Origin: an uncultured Blautia sp.
Lineage (GTDB): Bacteria > Bacillota > Clostridia > Lachnospirales > Lachnospiraceae
Length of the DNA: 64,000 nt
Assembly (NCBI GenBank): GCA_900549015.1
Contig: URMH01000001.1
Coordinates: forward strand, 1 to 64,000
Direction: 5' to 3'
The notes beneath the pieces are model-generated. The model worked only from the letters and a program-made list of their open reading frames with translations, was not told where the DNA came from and ran no database searches. The position numbers were made by a program, and so were the translations under genes. This document shows positions 1 through 7,969 of this stretch, in pieces; position 1 is the stretch's first letter, and each line of letters opens with the position of its first letter.

Positions 1-2
1 GC

Positions 3-734
3 AAGGTAACAGTGATCACAGGCGGCACCTCCGGAATCGGACGCGGTATTGTGGAGAAGATACTGGCAAACTCAGCAGAAGATGATCTGATCTTTGCCAC
101 TTACGCTCACAATGCATATAAAGCCAATGAATTCTGGGACAGCCTGAAACCGGAAGACCAGGAGAAGCTTATTATTCTGAAAGCGGACATGTCTTCCTAT
201 GACGATATGATGAATTTCGTCGGAGAAGTAAAAGAGAAAGCAGGACACGTAGACTGGCTGATCAGCAATGCGGGAATCAGCACTTACGATAAATTTCAGG
301 ATTACACTTTCGAGGAATGGAATAATATCGTAAATACCAACCTGTCTGTACCTGTATTTATGACCAAAGAATTTATGCCTGTTATGACAGAAGGCGGAAG
401 AGTACTCTTCATGGGTTCCTATGCAGGGCAGCAGGCATACTCCTCCTCTCTGGTATACGGCGTGACCAAGGCTGCCATCCACTTCCTTACCAAATCGCTG
501 GTAAAGGAATTTGAGCCAAAAGGCATCACAGTCAATGCCATTGCCCCCGGTTTCATCCAGACGCCCTGGCATGAGAACCGCACACCGGAAAGCTACGAAC
601 GCATCAACCGCAAGATCGCACTGCACAGATTCGGTGAGATCAAAGACGTGGCAGATATGGCGTACAGTATACTTACCAATAACTACATGAATGGAAGTAT
701 TGTGGACATCCATGGCGGGTATGATTATTTCTGA
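3..734 (+). CDS. Short-chain dehydrogenase/reductase (5' end outside window)
   Basis: NAD(P)-dependent oxidoreductase of the SDR family, missing its first few codons: the reading frame is open to the window edge, so the GTG at 12 is an internal Val codon and not the start. The Rossmann motif TGGTSGIG is at the N-terminus, the structural NAG motif is in ISNAGIS, and the active-site Tyr-Lys pair is in YGVTK. The segment following the catalytic motif (PGFIQTPWH) is typical of the classical FabG-like branch. About 243 residues are visible, close to full length for the family. The substrate cannot be told from sequence. It lies just upstream of the rpmG-secE-nusG block but has its own downstream hairpin (757-785), so it is probably a separate unit. 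Confidence 0.85.
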   Translation, partial: KVTVITGGTSGIGRGIVEKILANSAEDDLIFATYAHNAYKANEFWDSLKPEDQEKLIILKADMSSYDDMMNFVGEVKEKAGHVDWLISNAGISTYDKFQDYTFEEWNNIVNTNLSVPVFMTKEFMPVMTEGGRVLFMGSYAGQQAYSSSLVYGVTKAAIHFLTKSLVKEFEPKGITVNAIAPGFIQTPWHENRTPESYERINRKIALHRFGEIKDVADMAYSILTNNYMNGSIVDIHGGYDYF

Positions 735-756
735 TAAAGTTCAACAGAAGAAAAGG

Positions 757-785
757 ATATGGGTATTTTCAGAAGAAATACCATA
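757..785. terminator. Hairpin after the SDR gene
   Basis: An inverted repeat of the form TATGGGTATTT / AAATACCATA with a short loop lies 23 bases after the SDR stop codon. There is no T-tract after it, so intrinsic termination is weakly supported; it may be an RNA 3'-end stabilising hairpin. Confidence 0.35.
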
Positions 786-855
786 CGGCGTCGGATAGCT
801 GCGTTTCCTGTAAAAAATATGCGATGAAATATAGGCATAAATAATAAGAAAAGAC

Positions 856-883
856 TTGACTTAGGCATGCCATGTGTGATAAA
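856..883 (+). promoter_or_regulatory. Promoter of rpmG-secE-nusG-rplKA
   Basis: TTGACT (856-861), 16-base spacer, GATAAA (878-883) preceded by TGT. It is the best sigma-A-like pair in the gap between the SDR gene and rpmG. A short inverted repeat (CCATGT/ACATGG, about 870-899) followed by a T8 run at 911 lies downstream and could act as a weak attenuator; this last point is inference. Confidence 0.5.
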
Positions 884-996
884 CTTGACAAGCGACATGG
901 AAGTTAGGTCTTTTTTTTATGCCCGAAAAGATGACGGATACATCGTCCGGCATGAGGAAAATGACCATGCAAATGAAAACACTGGAGGTGGAAGTT

Positions 997-1146
997 GTGC
1001 GCGTTAAGATTACATTAGCATGTACCGAGTGCAAGCAGCGTAACTACAATATGACGAAAGAGAAAAAGAACCATCCGGAAAGAATGGAAACTAAGAAATA
1101 TTGTAAGTTCTGCCGTACACACACAATGCACAAGGAAACAAAATAG
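997..1146 (+). CDS. rpmG: 50S ribosomal protein L33
   Basis: 49-residue ribosomal protein L33 of the zinc-binding type: two CxxC pairs (CTEC and CKFC) make the zinc ribbon. The start chosen is the GTG at 997, six bases after a GGAGGTGG ribosome binding site; this gives the normal family length and the usual N-terminus MRVKITLAC. In-frame ATGs further upstream (919, 961) would add an unrelated 26-residue extension and have no binding site. It is the first gene of the rpmG-secE-nusG-rplK-rplA order that is standard in Firmicutes. Confidence 0.93.
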   Translation: MRVKITLACTECKQRNYNMTKEKKNHPERMETKKYCKFCRTHTMHKETK

Positions 1147-1170
1147 TCACAAGAATTGTGAGGTTAGGCT

Positions 1171-1380
1171 ATGCAGGAAAAAGAAAAGTCTGCTGGCAAA
1201 GGCCAGAAAAAAAGTTGGTTTCAGGGACTTAAATCCGAGTTCAGAAAAATCATTTGGACAGACCGTAATACTTTGATTAAGCAGACAGTAGTTGTAGTAA
1301 TTGTTACCATTCTCCTTGGCGTGATCATCAGCGTCATGGACGCAGCTATTCTCGAAGGAATTAATCTGTTAATGAAATAA
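1171..1380 (+). CDS. secE: Protein translocase subunit SecE
   Basis: 69-residue SecE, the small clamp subunit of the SecYEG channel in the cytoplasmic membrane. The N-terminal half is charged and amphipathic with the conserved segment FRKIIWTDRNTL; a single C-terminal transmembrane helix follows (about residues 38-58, VVVVIVTILLGVIISV). Length and its position directly before nusG are typical. A GTGAGGTTAG binding site precedes the ATG. Confidence 0.95.
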   Translation: MQEKEKSAGKGQKKSWFQGLKSEFRKIIWTDRNTLIKQTVVVVIVTILLGVIISVMDAAILEGINLLMK

Positions 1381-1396
1381 GGACAAGGGTGATTGT

Positions 1397-1912
1397 ATGT
1401 CAGAAGCAAAATGGTACGTTGTCCATACTTATTCCGGGTATGAGAACAAGGTAAAAGCCAACATTGAAAAGACAATCGAAAACAGACATCTGGAAGACCA
1501 GATTCTGGAGGTTCGTGTTCCGCTGCAGGACGTAGTGGAAATGAAAAACGGAACTGCCAAGCAGGTTCAGAAAAAAATGTTTCCGGGTTATGTGCTTCTT
1601 AATATGGTTATGAACGACGATACCTGGTACGTGGTACGAAATACACGTGGCGTTACAGGCTTCGTTGGACCGGGATCCAAGCCCGTACCATTGACAGAAG
1701 AGGAAATGCTGCCTCTGGGCATTCAGAAAGAAGATGTCCAGGTTGACTTCGCAGAGGGCGATATGGTAGTAGTTACCGGAGGCGCATGGAAGGATACAAC
1801 AGGTGTTGTTACTTCTATTAATCCGCAGAAGCAGGTTGTGACTATCAACGTTGAACTGTTTGGCCGCGAGACGCCAGTAGAAATAAGTTTCGCAGAAGTA
1901 AAAGCATTATAA
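1397..1912 (+). CDS. nusG: Transcription termination/antitermination protein NusG
   Basis: 171-residue NusG. The NGN domain spans about residues 1-105 (WYVVHTYSGYENKV at the start, GVTGFVGPG near its end) and a KOW domain occupies the C-terminal 50 residues (EGDMVVVTGGAWKDTTG). NusG binds RNA polymerase and affects elongation and Rho-dependent termination; a rho gene lies at the far end of this window. It starts 17 bases after secE. Confidence 0.96.
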   Translation: MSEAKWYVVHTYSGYENKVKANIEKTIENRHLEDQILEVRVPLQDVVEMKNGTAKQVQKKMFPGYVLLNMVMNDDTWYVVRNTRGVTGFVGPGSKPVPLTEEEMLPLGIQKEDVQVDFAEGDMVVVTGGAWKDTTGVVTSINPQKQVVTINVELFGRETPVEISFAEVKAL

Positions 1913-1932
1913 CAACAGGGTAACACAATATC

Positions 1933-1970
1933 GTGGGAGGGACATCCCCCCGCCAATACCACATAGGAGG
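1933..1970 (+). promoter_or_regulatory. Structured leader before rplK (copy 1 of a repeated motif)
   Basis: GTGGGAGGG (1933-1941), a short loop, a C-run and then CAATACCAC (1954-1962) are followed by the AGGAGG binding site. GTGG pairs with CCAC and the G-run with the C-run, leaving an asymmetric internal loop CGCCAATA. The same arrangement recurs before rplA. An asymmetric-loop helix of this kind resembles known L1 binding sites, so translational autoregulation by L1 is a plausible inference. Confidence 0.45.
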
Positions 1971-1978
1971 TGCCGAAA

Positions 1979-2404
1979 ATGGCAAAGAAAGTAACAGGAT
2001 ATATCAAATTACAGATTCCGGCTGGTAAAGCAACTCCAGCACCACCTGTTGGTCCGGCTCTTGGACAGCATGGTGTAAACATCGTTCAGTTTACAAAAGA
2101 GTTTAATGCAAGAACAGCAGACCAGGGCGACTTAATCATCCCGGTTGTAATCACTGTTTACGCAGACAGAAGTTTCAGCTTCATAACCAAAACTCCGCCG
2201 GCAGCAGTTCTTCTTAAGAAAGCAGCTAACATCAAATCCGGTTCCGGCGTACCGAACAAGAACAAAGTTGCAAAAGTTACAAAAGCGCAGGTTCAGGAAA
2301 TCGCAGAGCTGAAAATGAAAGACTTAAATGCAGCATCCCTTGAAGCAGCTATGAGCATGATTGCTGGTACTGCAAGAAGTATGGGAATCGAAGTAGTTGA
2401 TTAA
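1979..2404 (+). CDS. rplK: 50S ribosomal protein L11
   Basis: 141-residue L11, part of the GTPase-associated centre of the 50S subunit. The N-terminus MAKKVTGYIKLQIPAGKA and the segment PAPPVGPALGQHGVNI are hallmark L11 sequence. The ATG at 1979 is chosen because it sits eight bases after AGGAGG and gives the canonical N-terminus; an in-frame GTG at 1970 overlaps the binding site itself. Confidence 0.97.
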   Translation: MAKKVTGYIKLQIPAGKATPAPPVGPALGQHGVNIVQFTKEFNARTADQGDLIIPVVITVYADRSFSFITKTPPAAVLLKKAANIKSGSGVPNKNKVAKVTKAQVQEIAELKMKDLNAASLEAAMSMIAGTARSMGIEVVD

Positions 2405-2423
2405 TCAGAAAAATTATAAGTAA

Positions 2424-2458
2424 GTGGGAGGGCTTTTCCCCGCAAATACCACAGGAGG
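2424..2458 (+). promoter_or_regulatory. Structured leader before rplA (copy 2 of the motif)
   Basis: GTGGGAGGG (2424-2432), CTTTT, CCCC, GCAAATACCAC (ending 2452) and then AGGAGG. Same order and pairing as the element before rplK, with a different loop, which suggests a selected RNA structure rather than a chance match. Confidence 0.45.
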
Positions 2459-2466
2459 TTATAGAA

Positions 2467-3159
2467 ATGAAACGAGGAAAGAAATACGTGGAAGCTGCAA
2501 AAGCAGTAGACCGCGCAACATTATATGATACCGCAGAAGCAATCAGCCTGGTAAAGAAAGCAGCTGTTGCTAAATTTGATGAGACAATCGAAGCTCATAT
2601 CCGTACAGGCTGCGATGGCCGTCACGCTGATCAGCAGATTCGTGGTGCAGTAGTTCTGCCACACGGAACTGGTAAAAAAGTTCGCGTTCTTGTATTCGCA
2701 AAAGACGCAAAAGCTGAGGAAGCAAAAGCAGCAGGCGCTGAATTCGTAGGAGCTGAGGAGTTAATTCCGAAGATCCAGAACGAAGGCTGGCTTGATTTCG
2801 ACGTAGTAGTTGCTACACCGGACATGATGGGTGTTGTTGGACGTCTTGGTCGTGTACTCGGACCGAAAGGCTTAATGCCAAACCCGAAAGCCGGAACAGT
2901 AACAATGGACGTTACAAAAGCGGTTAATGATATTAAGGCAGGTAAGATTGAGTACCGTCTTGACAAAACAAACATTATCCATGTTCCGATCGGTAAAGCT
3001 TCCTTTACTGAGGAACAGTTAAGCGACAACTTCCAGACGCTGATTGGAGCTATTTTAAAGGCAAGACCAAGCACTCTGAAAGGTCAGTATTTAAGAAGCG
3101 TAACAATCGCTCCTACAATGGGACCTGGTGTGAAGATCAACCCAATGAAATTAGCTTAA
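2467..3159 (+). CDS. rplA: 50S ribosomal protein L1
   Basis: 230-residue L1, the protein of the mobile L1 stalk that helps release deacylated tRNA; in bacteria it also represses its own mRNA. Conserved segments include KFDETIEAHI near residue 40, the VVVATPDMMGVVGRLGRVLG region and GPKGLMPNPKAGTVT, and the C-terminus is GPGVKINP. It is the last gene of the block and is followed by a strong terminator. Confidence 0.97.
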   Translation: MKRGKKYVEAAKAVDRATLYDTAEAISLVKKAAVAKFDETIEAHIRTGCDGRHADQQIRGAVVLPHGTGKKVRVLVFAKDAKAEEAKAAGAEFVGAEELIPKIQNEGWLDFDVVVATPDMMGVVGRLGRVLGPKGLMPNPKAGTVTMDVTKAVNDIKAGKIEYRLDKTNIIHVPIGKASFTEEQLSDNFQTLIGAILKARPSTLKGQYLRSVTIAPTMGPGVKINPMKLA

Positions 3160-3173
3160 TAGATGAATAGAAA

Positions 3174-3205
3174 CCCTCGCCGGATTTATCCGGCGGGGGT
3201 TTTTT
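3174..3205 (+). terminator. Intrinsic terminator of the rplKA operon
   Basis: An 11-base-pair GC-rich stem (3174-3184 with 3189-3199, one G-T pair) with a TTTA loop is followed directly by six T residues. It starts 15 bases after the rplA stop codon. Confidence 0.92.
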
Positions 3206-3243
3206 GTTGAAATAAGCTTCATGAAAGAAGAGAAAAAAGATAT

Positions 3244-3331
3244 TATGACAGTCAATCAGAAAAATATGACAAATGTAATTGGAAAATAATTACAAAATAC
3301 AATTGTTCCTGTCAGGATATTTTTGTAAAAT
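3244..3331 (+). promoter_or_regulatory. Promoter and operator-like repeats of the sugar transporter operon
   Basis: Core promoter TTGTTC (3303-3308), 17-base spacer, TAAAAT (3326-3331). Upstream lie a direct repeat TATGACA at 3244-3250 and 3265-3271, spaced 21 bases (two helical turns), and an inverted repeat TGTAATT / AATTACA (3274-3280 and 3288-3294). Such an array next to a weak -35 fits an activator site; the response regulator at 9290 is the natural candidate, which is inference. Confidence 0.5.
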
Positions 3332-3364
3332 TTAACTATCTTAATTGACAGGAGGAAATAAAAT

Positions 3365-4321
3365 ATGAAACGGAAAATGATTAGTGTTGCACTTTGTACT
3401 GCAATGGTGGCTTCCATGATGGCAGGGACAGCAGTAACGGCTTCTGCAGAGGAAAAAGAACCTCGCAAATTTGCTTATACCTGTATGGATGGAACAAACC
3501 CGTTCTTCGTAACAATCGAAAAAGCCATTCGTGAAGCAGTAGAGGCAAACGGAGATGAGCTGATCTCCACAGACCCGGCAAACGACGTAGCTCTTCAGAT
3601 TACACAGATTGAAGATATGATCGCTCAGGACATTGATGGTATTTTCCTGAACCCGGCAGAGGCAGAAGGTATCCTTCCTGCACTTGACGCTCTGAAAGAA
3701 GCTGGCGTACCGATTGTAAACTTCGATACAGAAGTTGCAGATTTAAGCTACGTTGCTTCTTACACAGGATCTGATAACTACAATGCAGGTAAAGTTTGTG
3801 GTGAAGACCTTGTTAAGAAATGTCCGGACGGCGGCCCAATCATCGTTCTCGATTCTCCGACAATGAACTCTGTAACAGACCGTACAAACGGTTTCCTTGA
3901 TGCAATCGAGGGACACGGATTTGAAATCGTAGCACAGCAGGATGCAAAAGGAAATCTTGAAGTTTCTATGGGTATTGCAGAAGACTTACTTCAGGCCCAC
4001 AGCGATGTAGTTGCTATTTTCGGCGGAAATGACCCGACAGCTCTTGGTGCTCTTGCAGCAGCAAATGCAGCTGGTCTTGAGAAAGGCAAATGTTTAATCT
4101 ACGGTGTTGATGGTTCTCCTGATATTAAAGCAGAAATCGCTTCCGGCGAATCTTTAATCGAAGGTTCCGGTGCACAGTCTCCAGTAGCTATCGCAGAGAA
4201 ATCTGTAGAGATTATGTATGACATTATGGACGGAAAAGAAGTTGATGACCGTTATCCTGTAGATACATTCTTAATTACAGGTGAAAACGTAGAAGAATAC
4301 GGCACAGACGGATGGCAGTAA
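3365..4321 (+). CDS. Sugar ABC transporter substrate-binding protein
   Basis: 318-residue secreted binding protein of the ribose/galactose class (periplasmic-binding protein type 1). A signal peptide covers about residues 1-28 and ends in TASA; no lipobox cysteine is seen, so it would be released or held by other means. Mature motifs include NPFFVTIEKAIREAVEANGDE, trimmed here to the family-typical NPFF start, and GGNDPTALGALA with YGVDGSPD in the C-terminal lobe. It heads an operon with an RbsA/MglA-type ATPase and an RbsC/MglC-type permease. It is clearly paralogous to the protein at 7010 (identical GGNDPTALGALA stretch). The ligand is a monosaccharide by family; identity is unknown. Confidence 0.9.
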   Translation: MKRKMISVALCTAMVASMMAGTAVTASAEEKEPRKFAYTCMDGTNPFFVTIEKAIREAVEANGDELISTDPANDVALQITQIEDMIAQDIDGIFLNPAEAEGILPALDALKEAGVPIVNFDTEVADLSYVASYTGSDNYNAGKVCGEDLVKKCPDGGPIIVLDSPTMNSVTDRTNGFLDAIEGHGFEIVAQQDAKGNLEVSMGIAEDLLQAHSDVVAIFGGNDPTALGALAAANAAGLEKGKCLIYGVDGSPDIKAEIASGESLIEGSGAQSPVAIAEKSVEIMYDIMDGKEVDDRYPVDTFLITGENVEEYGTDGWQ

Positions 4322-4343
4322 GTAAATAAAATAACACATAACT

Positions 4344-4378
4344 GATTATCCTGGCGGAGTTACTCTGCCGGGATAATC
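4344..4378 (+). terminator. Intercistronic hairpin after the binding protein gene
   Basis: Long stem GATTATCC..GGC.GAG / CTC.GCC.GGATAATC with a TTA loop and no T-tract, between the binding protein and ATPase genes. This position is typical for a hairpin that protects the upstream mRNA so that binding protein is made in excess over the membrane complex. Confidence 0.6.
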
Positions 4379-4418
4379 CCCCCTGAAATGGATAAAGAAA
4401 TGAAAAGAGGGTGAGGAT

Positions 4419-5903
4419 TTGAGTGAACAGGTTTTGTTAAAAATGAAGAATATTCATAAAAGATTTCCAGGCGTATACGCCTTGAAAAATGTTGATTATG
4501 AATTGCGCTCCGGAGAAGTTCACGCACTTCTGGGAGAAAATGGTGCCGGAAAGTCTACATTGATTAAAGTTTTAGGTGGTATTTATATTGCCGATGAAGG
4601 CGAAATTTTTATTGAAGGTAAAAAGGTTGAGTTAAAAGGCGTTAAAGATGCGCAAAAGAATGGTATTTCTATCATTCATCAGGAACTTGTTCTTGTACCG
4701 CACATGACAGTGGCGGAAAATATTTTTCTGGGAAGAGAGGCTGGTTCAGGGATTCTGGCCGACCGTGCAAAAATGACAAAAGATGCACAGGCTTTGCTTG
4801 ATGCATATGATATGAAAATAGATGCCAGAGCTCTTATAAAGGATCTGACGATTGCTCAGCAGCAGATGGTCGAGATTGTGAAAGCGATTTCTTATAATTC
4901 AAAGATTCTTGTAATGGATGAGCCTACCTCCTCCATTTCTGATAAAGAAGTAGCAGGTCTCTTTGATATTATGCGTACTCTTACAGCAAAAGGCGTAGGT
5001 ATTGTATATATTTCTCATAAGATGAGCGAGCTGGAGGAAATCTGTGATCGTGTAACCGTTATGAGAGACGGAGAGTACGTAGGGACAAGAGTTGTAAAAG
5101 AAACAACAAAAGATGATCTGATTGCTATGATGGTAGGTCGTGAGCTTACCAATTACTACACAAGAGATTACGGAACACCGGGAGAAGAGCTTCTTCGCTG
5201 CGAGAATATCAGCGATGGAAATATGGTGAAAGATGTGAGTTTCAATATACATAGCGGCGAGATTGTAGGCTTTGCCGGACTTGTAGGAGCGGGACGAAGC
5301 GAAACAATGAAAGCGATTTTCGGTTTGACACCGGGATACAAAGGAGAGATATATATCAGAGGCAAAAAGACAGAAATACATTCTCCGGTAGAAGCTATGA
5401 AACATGGAATTGCTCTTGTTCCTGAGGACAGAAAGAAAGAAGGACTTTATAAAGTTCAAAGTGTAAGATTTAATTCTACTATTGAAGTTTTAGGCCAATT
5501 TATTAAAGGAGTTTTCGTAGATAACAAAAAAGAAAGAGAAATCACACAAAAATATATTGATATGATGTCTACAAAAACCCCGACTCAGGAGCAGGTAATC
5601 GGAAATCTGTCAGGAGGAAATCAGCAGAAAGTTATTATCGGAAGATGGCTGGCGACAGCTCCGGATATATTGATTCTGGACGAACCTACCCGTGGTGTGG
5701 ATGTAGGTGCAAAATCTGAGATTTATGCAATTATGAATGAACTAGTTAAAACGGGAATTTCGATTATCATGATTTCTTCGGAGCTTCCGGAAATCATTAA
5801 TATGAGTGACAGGATTTATGTTATGGCAGAGGGCAGAATTGCCGGAAGCATCAGCCATGAAGAGGTAACGCAGGAAGCGATTATGTCTCTTGCAGCTCAT
5901 TAA
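4419..5903 (+). CDS. Sugar ABC transporter ATP-binding protein (RbsA/MglA type)
   Basis: 494-residue tandem-NBD ATPase of the CUT2 carbohydrate family. First domain: Walker A GENGAGKST (near residue 42), Walker B LVMDEPTSS. Second domain: degenerate Walker A GLVGAGRSE, signature LSGGNQQK and Walker B LILDEPTRGVD. The degenerate second site is normal for this family. The start used is TTG at 4419 behind AGAGGGTGAGG; the next in-frame ATG (4443) would remove part of the first beta strand. It couples ATP hydrolysis to import through the permease encoded 32 bases downstream. Confidence 0.93.
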   Translation: MSEQVLLKMKNIHKRFPGVYALKNVDYELRSGEVHALLGENGAGKSTLIKVLGGIYIADEGEIFIEGKKVELKGVKDAQKNGISIIHQELVLVPHMTVAENIFLGREAGSGILADRAKMTKDAQALLDAYDMKIDARALIKDLTIAQQQMVEIVKAISYNSKILVMDEPTSSISDKEVAGLFDIMRTLTAKGVGIVYISHKMSELEEICDRVTVMRDGEYVGTRVVKETTKDDLIAMMVGRELTNYYTRDYGTPGEELLRCENISDGNMVKDVSFNIHSGEIVGFAGLVGAGRSETMKAIFGLTPGYKGEIYIRGKKTEIHSPVEAMKHGIALVPEDRKKEGLYKVQSVRFNSTIEVLGQFIKGVFVDNKKEREITQKYIDMMSTKTPTQEQVIGNLSGGNQQKVIIGRWLATAPDILILDEPTRGVDVGAKSEIYAIMNELVKTGISIIMISSELPEIINMSDRIYVMAEGRIAGSISHEEVTQEAIMSLAAH

Positions 5904-5935
5904 TTGTATAAATTTCCCATGAAGGAGGAGAAAAA

Positions 5936-6916
5936 ATGTCTGAAAAAAAAGCCACAAAGGCAGTTGATAATAAGTTCGCTGCATTTATAAAAGAAAATCT
6001 TGGTATTATGGTAGCCCTGGCAGTTATGTGTATATTCCTGGCTGTATTTCCAGCTACCAGCAGTTCCTTTTTGACACCGAAAAATATGTTTAATATTCTG
6101 AGACAGATTTCTACCAATATGCTTCTTGCATGTGGTATGACAATGGTAATTATCCTGGGCGGAATCGACTTGTCCGTTGGTTCTATCATTGCTCTGTCCG
6201 GTGTTCTTTCCGCAGGATGTGTAGCACGTTATGGTCTTCCGATTCCGGCAGCACTTCTTGTAGGTGTTTTGGTAGGTCTTTTAATCGGATGTATCAATGG
6301 TGGTATCATTGCTCTTACAACAATCCCGCCGTTTATTGTTACACTGGCTACCATGAATGTGGCAAGGGGACTTGCAAAAGTATATACAGGAGGTTCTCCT
6401 GTACGTGTTGTTACAAAAGAATGGCAGTTTTTAGGTGCAGGATACATAGGCCCGGTACCTGTTCCGGTTATCATTATGATCGTGGTTGTCGTTATTTCAG
6501 CATTGATCATGAACCGCACAAAAATGGGACGTCATATTTACGCAGTAGGCGGAAATGCACAGGCAGCTGTATTCTCCGGTATTAAGGTATCAAAAGTAAA
6601 ATTCTTTGTACATGCTTTTTCCGGTGTTATGGCAGGTCTTGCAGGTATTATTCTTGCCTCCCGTATGTACTCCGGACAGCCGACAGCTGGTGAAGGAGCA
6701 GAAATGGATGCCATTGCAGCCGTAGTAGTAGGCGGAACTTCCATGTCAGGCGGTTCCGGAAAAATTGGCGGAACTGTAATTGGTGCGCTGATTATCGGTA
6801 TCCTGAACAATGGATTGAACCTGTTAAATGTAAACTCTTTCTGGCAGGATGTTGTAAAAGGTATTGTAATTCTTTTGGCAGTATTAATTGACTATTTCCG
6901 TACAAACAAAAAATAA
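5936..6916 (+). CDS. Sugar ABC transporter permease (RbsC/MglC type)
   Basis: 326-residue integral membrane permease with roughly ten hydrophobic helices. The family signature ILGGIDLSVGSIIALSG is near residue 78, and GAEMDAIAAVVVGGTSMSGG with GGTVIGALIIGILNNGLNLL near the C-terminus contact the ATPase. A GGAGG site precedes the ATG. It completes a full CUT2 transporter (binding protein, ATPase, permease). No enzyme gene separates it from the sensing cluster that follows. Confidence 0.93.
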   Translation: MSEKKATKAVDNKFAAFIKENLGIMVALAVMCIFLAVFPATSSSFLTPKNMFNILRQISTNMLLACGMTMVIILGGIDLSVGSIIALSGVLSAGCVARYGLPIPAALLVGVLVGLLIGCINGGIIALTTIPPFIVTLATMNVARGLAKVYTGGSPVRVVTKEWQFLGAGYIGPVPVPVIIMIVVVVISALIMNRTKMGRHIYAVGGNAQAAVFSGIKVSKVKFFVHAFSGVMAGLAGIILASRMYSGQPTAGEGAEMDAIAAVVVGGTSMSGGSGKIGGTVIGALIIGILNNGLNLLNVNSFWQDVVKGIVILLAVLIDYFRTNKK

Positions 6917-6950
6917 GCAGATATAAGATGTTTTCCAGAGCGAAATGTAG

Positions 6951-6984
6951 TATAATATTAGGGGCATGTATACATGCCCCTAAT
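6951..6984 (+). promoter_or_regulatory. TATAAT followed by a 28-base perfect palindrome
   Basis: A perfect -10 hexamer TATAAT (6951-6956) is followed immediately by a perfect palindrome (6957-6984; half-site ATTAGGGGCATGTA). The -35 is weak (TGTTTT at 6929-6934). The palindrome would cover the transcription start, as an operator does, or form a 5' hairpin in the mRNA. Without a T-tract it is a poor intrinsic terminator for the transporter operon. Confidence 0.6.
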
Positions 6985-7009
6985 TCTAATAAAAAAGGAT
7001 TTGAAACGC

Positions 7010-7969
7010 ATGAAACAAAAAATCAGGCAGATAGCAGGAATTTTGACGGGAGGCGCGGTACTGGCGGCTATGGTAGCGTTTCCGGGCGCCCAGATAAAAA
7101 AGCAGGCGGAGCAGGAGCCTAAAAAATTCGGTGCTACATATATGACGATGAATAACCCCTATTTTATCGCCCTTAATGAAAGCATTCGTGAAGGAATAGA
7201 GGCGAATGGGGATGTTCTCATCACAAGAGATCCAGCACAGGATCAGGATAGACAAAATGAACAGATTCGGGAAATGATAGACGAAGGCGTAACAGCTATT
7301 TTTTTAAATCCGGTAGATTGGACAGAGGTCTCAGAAGGGCTTAAAATGTGTAAAGAAGCCGGTGTTGCCGTGTTTAATGTGGATACAAAGGTATACGAGC
7401 AGAATATGGTGGAATCTGTTATCTGGTCAGATAATTATCAGGCCGGAGTGCAGTGCGCCAAAGATATGATGAAAAAGAAAGCAAAAGCAGACATTCTGAT
7501 TATGAAGCATTATAATATTCAGTCTACAAATGAAAGAGTGGAAGGCTTTTTAGATACAATAGAAGGTCATGATGAGTACAAGATAGTAGAAGAACTGACA
7601 ACTACATCAGAGTTTGAGGTTTCTATGGAGGAAATGGACCGGGTGATTAATAAAGGTATGAAGTTTGATGTGGTTCTGGGAGGAAACGATCCGACTGCTC
7701 TTGGAGCGCTGGCAGGACTTCAGCTTAATCATGTGACAGATGAAATTTTAATTTACGGAATCGACGGTTCTCCGGATGCGAAAGAAATGATAAAAAAGGG
7801 GTATCTGGAAGGGACGAGTTCCCAACAGCCTGTTCTGATAGGAAAAACAGCAGTAGAGGCGGCATACAGGTATCTTCAGGGGAAACCGATTGAAAAAGAC
7901 ATCATGATCGATGTAATCATGATAACAAAAGAAAACTTGGAAGAATTTGATATTGACGGGTGGTTATAG
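7010..7969 (+). CDS. Membrane-anchored sugar-binding protein, probable sensor partner of the kinase
   Basis: 319-residue periplasmic-binding protein type 1, paralogous to the transporter's binding protein at 3365: both carry NPxF at the N-terminus, GGNDPTALGALA and YGxDGSPD. The start is the ATG at 7010 with an AAAAGGA site; the earlier ATG at 6974 lies inside the palindrome and would put charged residues before the hydrophobic segment. The N-terminus has one hydrophobic helix (about residues 8-24) and no clear signal peptidase or lipobox site, so it probably stays anchored. There is no second permease or ATPase; the next gene is a histidine kinase overlapping its stop by one base. This matches the known design of XylFII-LytS, where a binding protein presents the sugar to a kinase. 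Sensor role is inference. Confidence 0.85.
   Translation: MKQKIRQIAGILTGGAVLAAMVAFPGAQIKKQAEQEPKKFGATYMTMNNPYFIALNESIREGIEANGDVLITRDPAQDQDRQNEQIREMIDEGVTAIFLNPVDWTEVSEGLKMCKEAGVAVFNVDTKVYEQNMVESVIWSDNYQAGVQCAKDMMKKKAKADILIMKHYNIQSTNERVEGFLDTIEGHDEYKIVEELTTTSEFEVSMEEMDRVINKGMKFDVVLGGNDPTALGALAGLQLNHVTDEILIYGIDGSPDAKEMIKKGYLEGTSSQQPVLIGKTAVEAAYRYLQGKPIEKDIMIDVIMITKENLEEFDIDGWL

Noticed and set aside
6974..7009. Start of the second sugar-binding protein at 6974
   Set aside because: That ATG is inside the palindrome, has no binding site and would place charged residues before the hydrophobic anchor; ATG 7010 is better.
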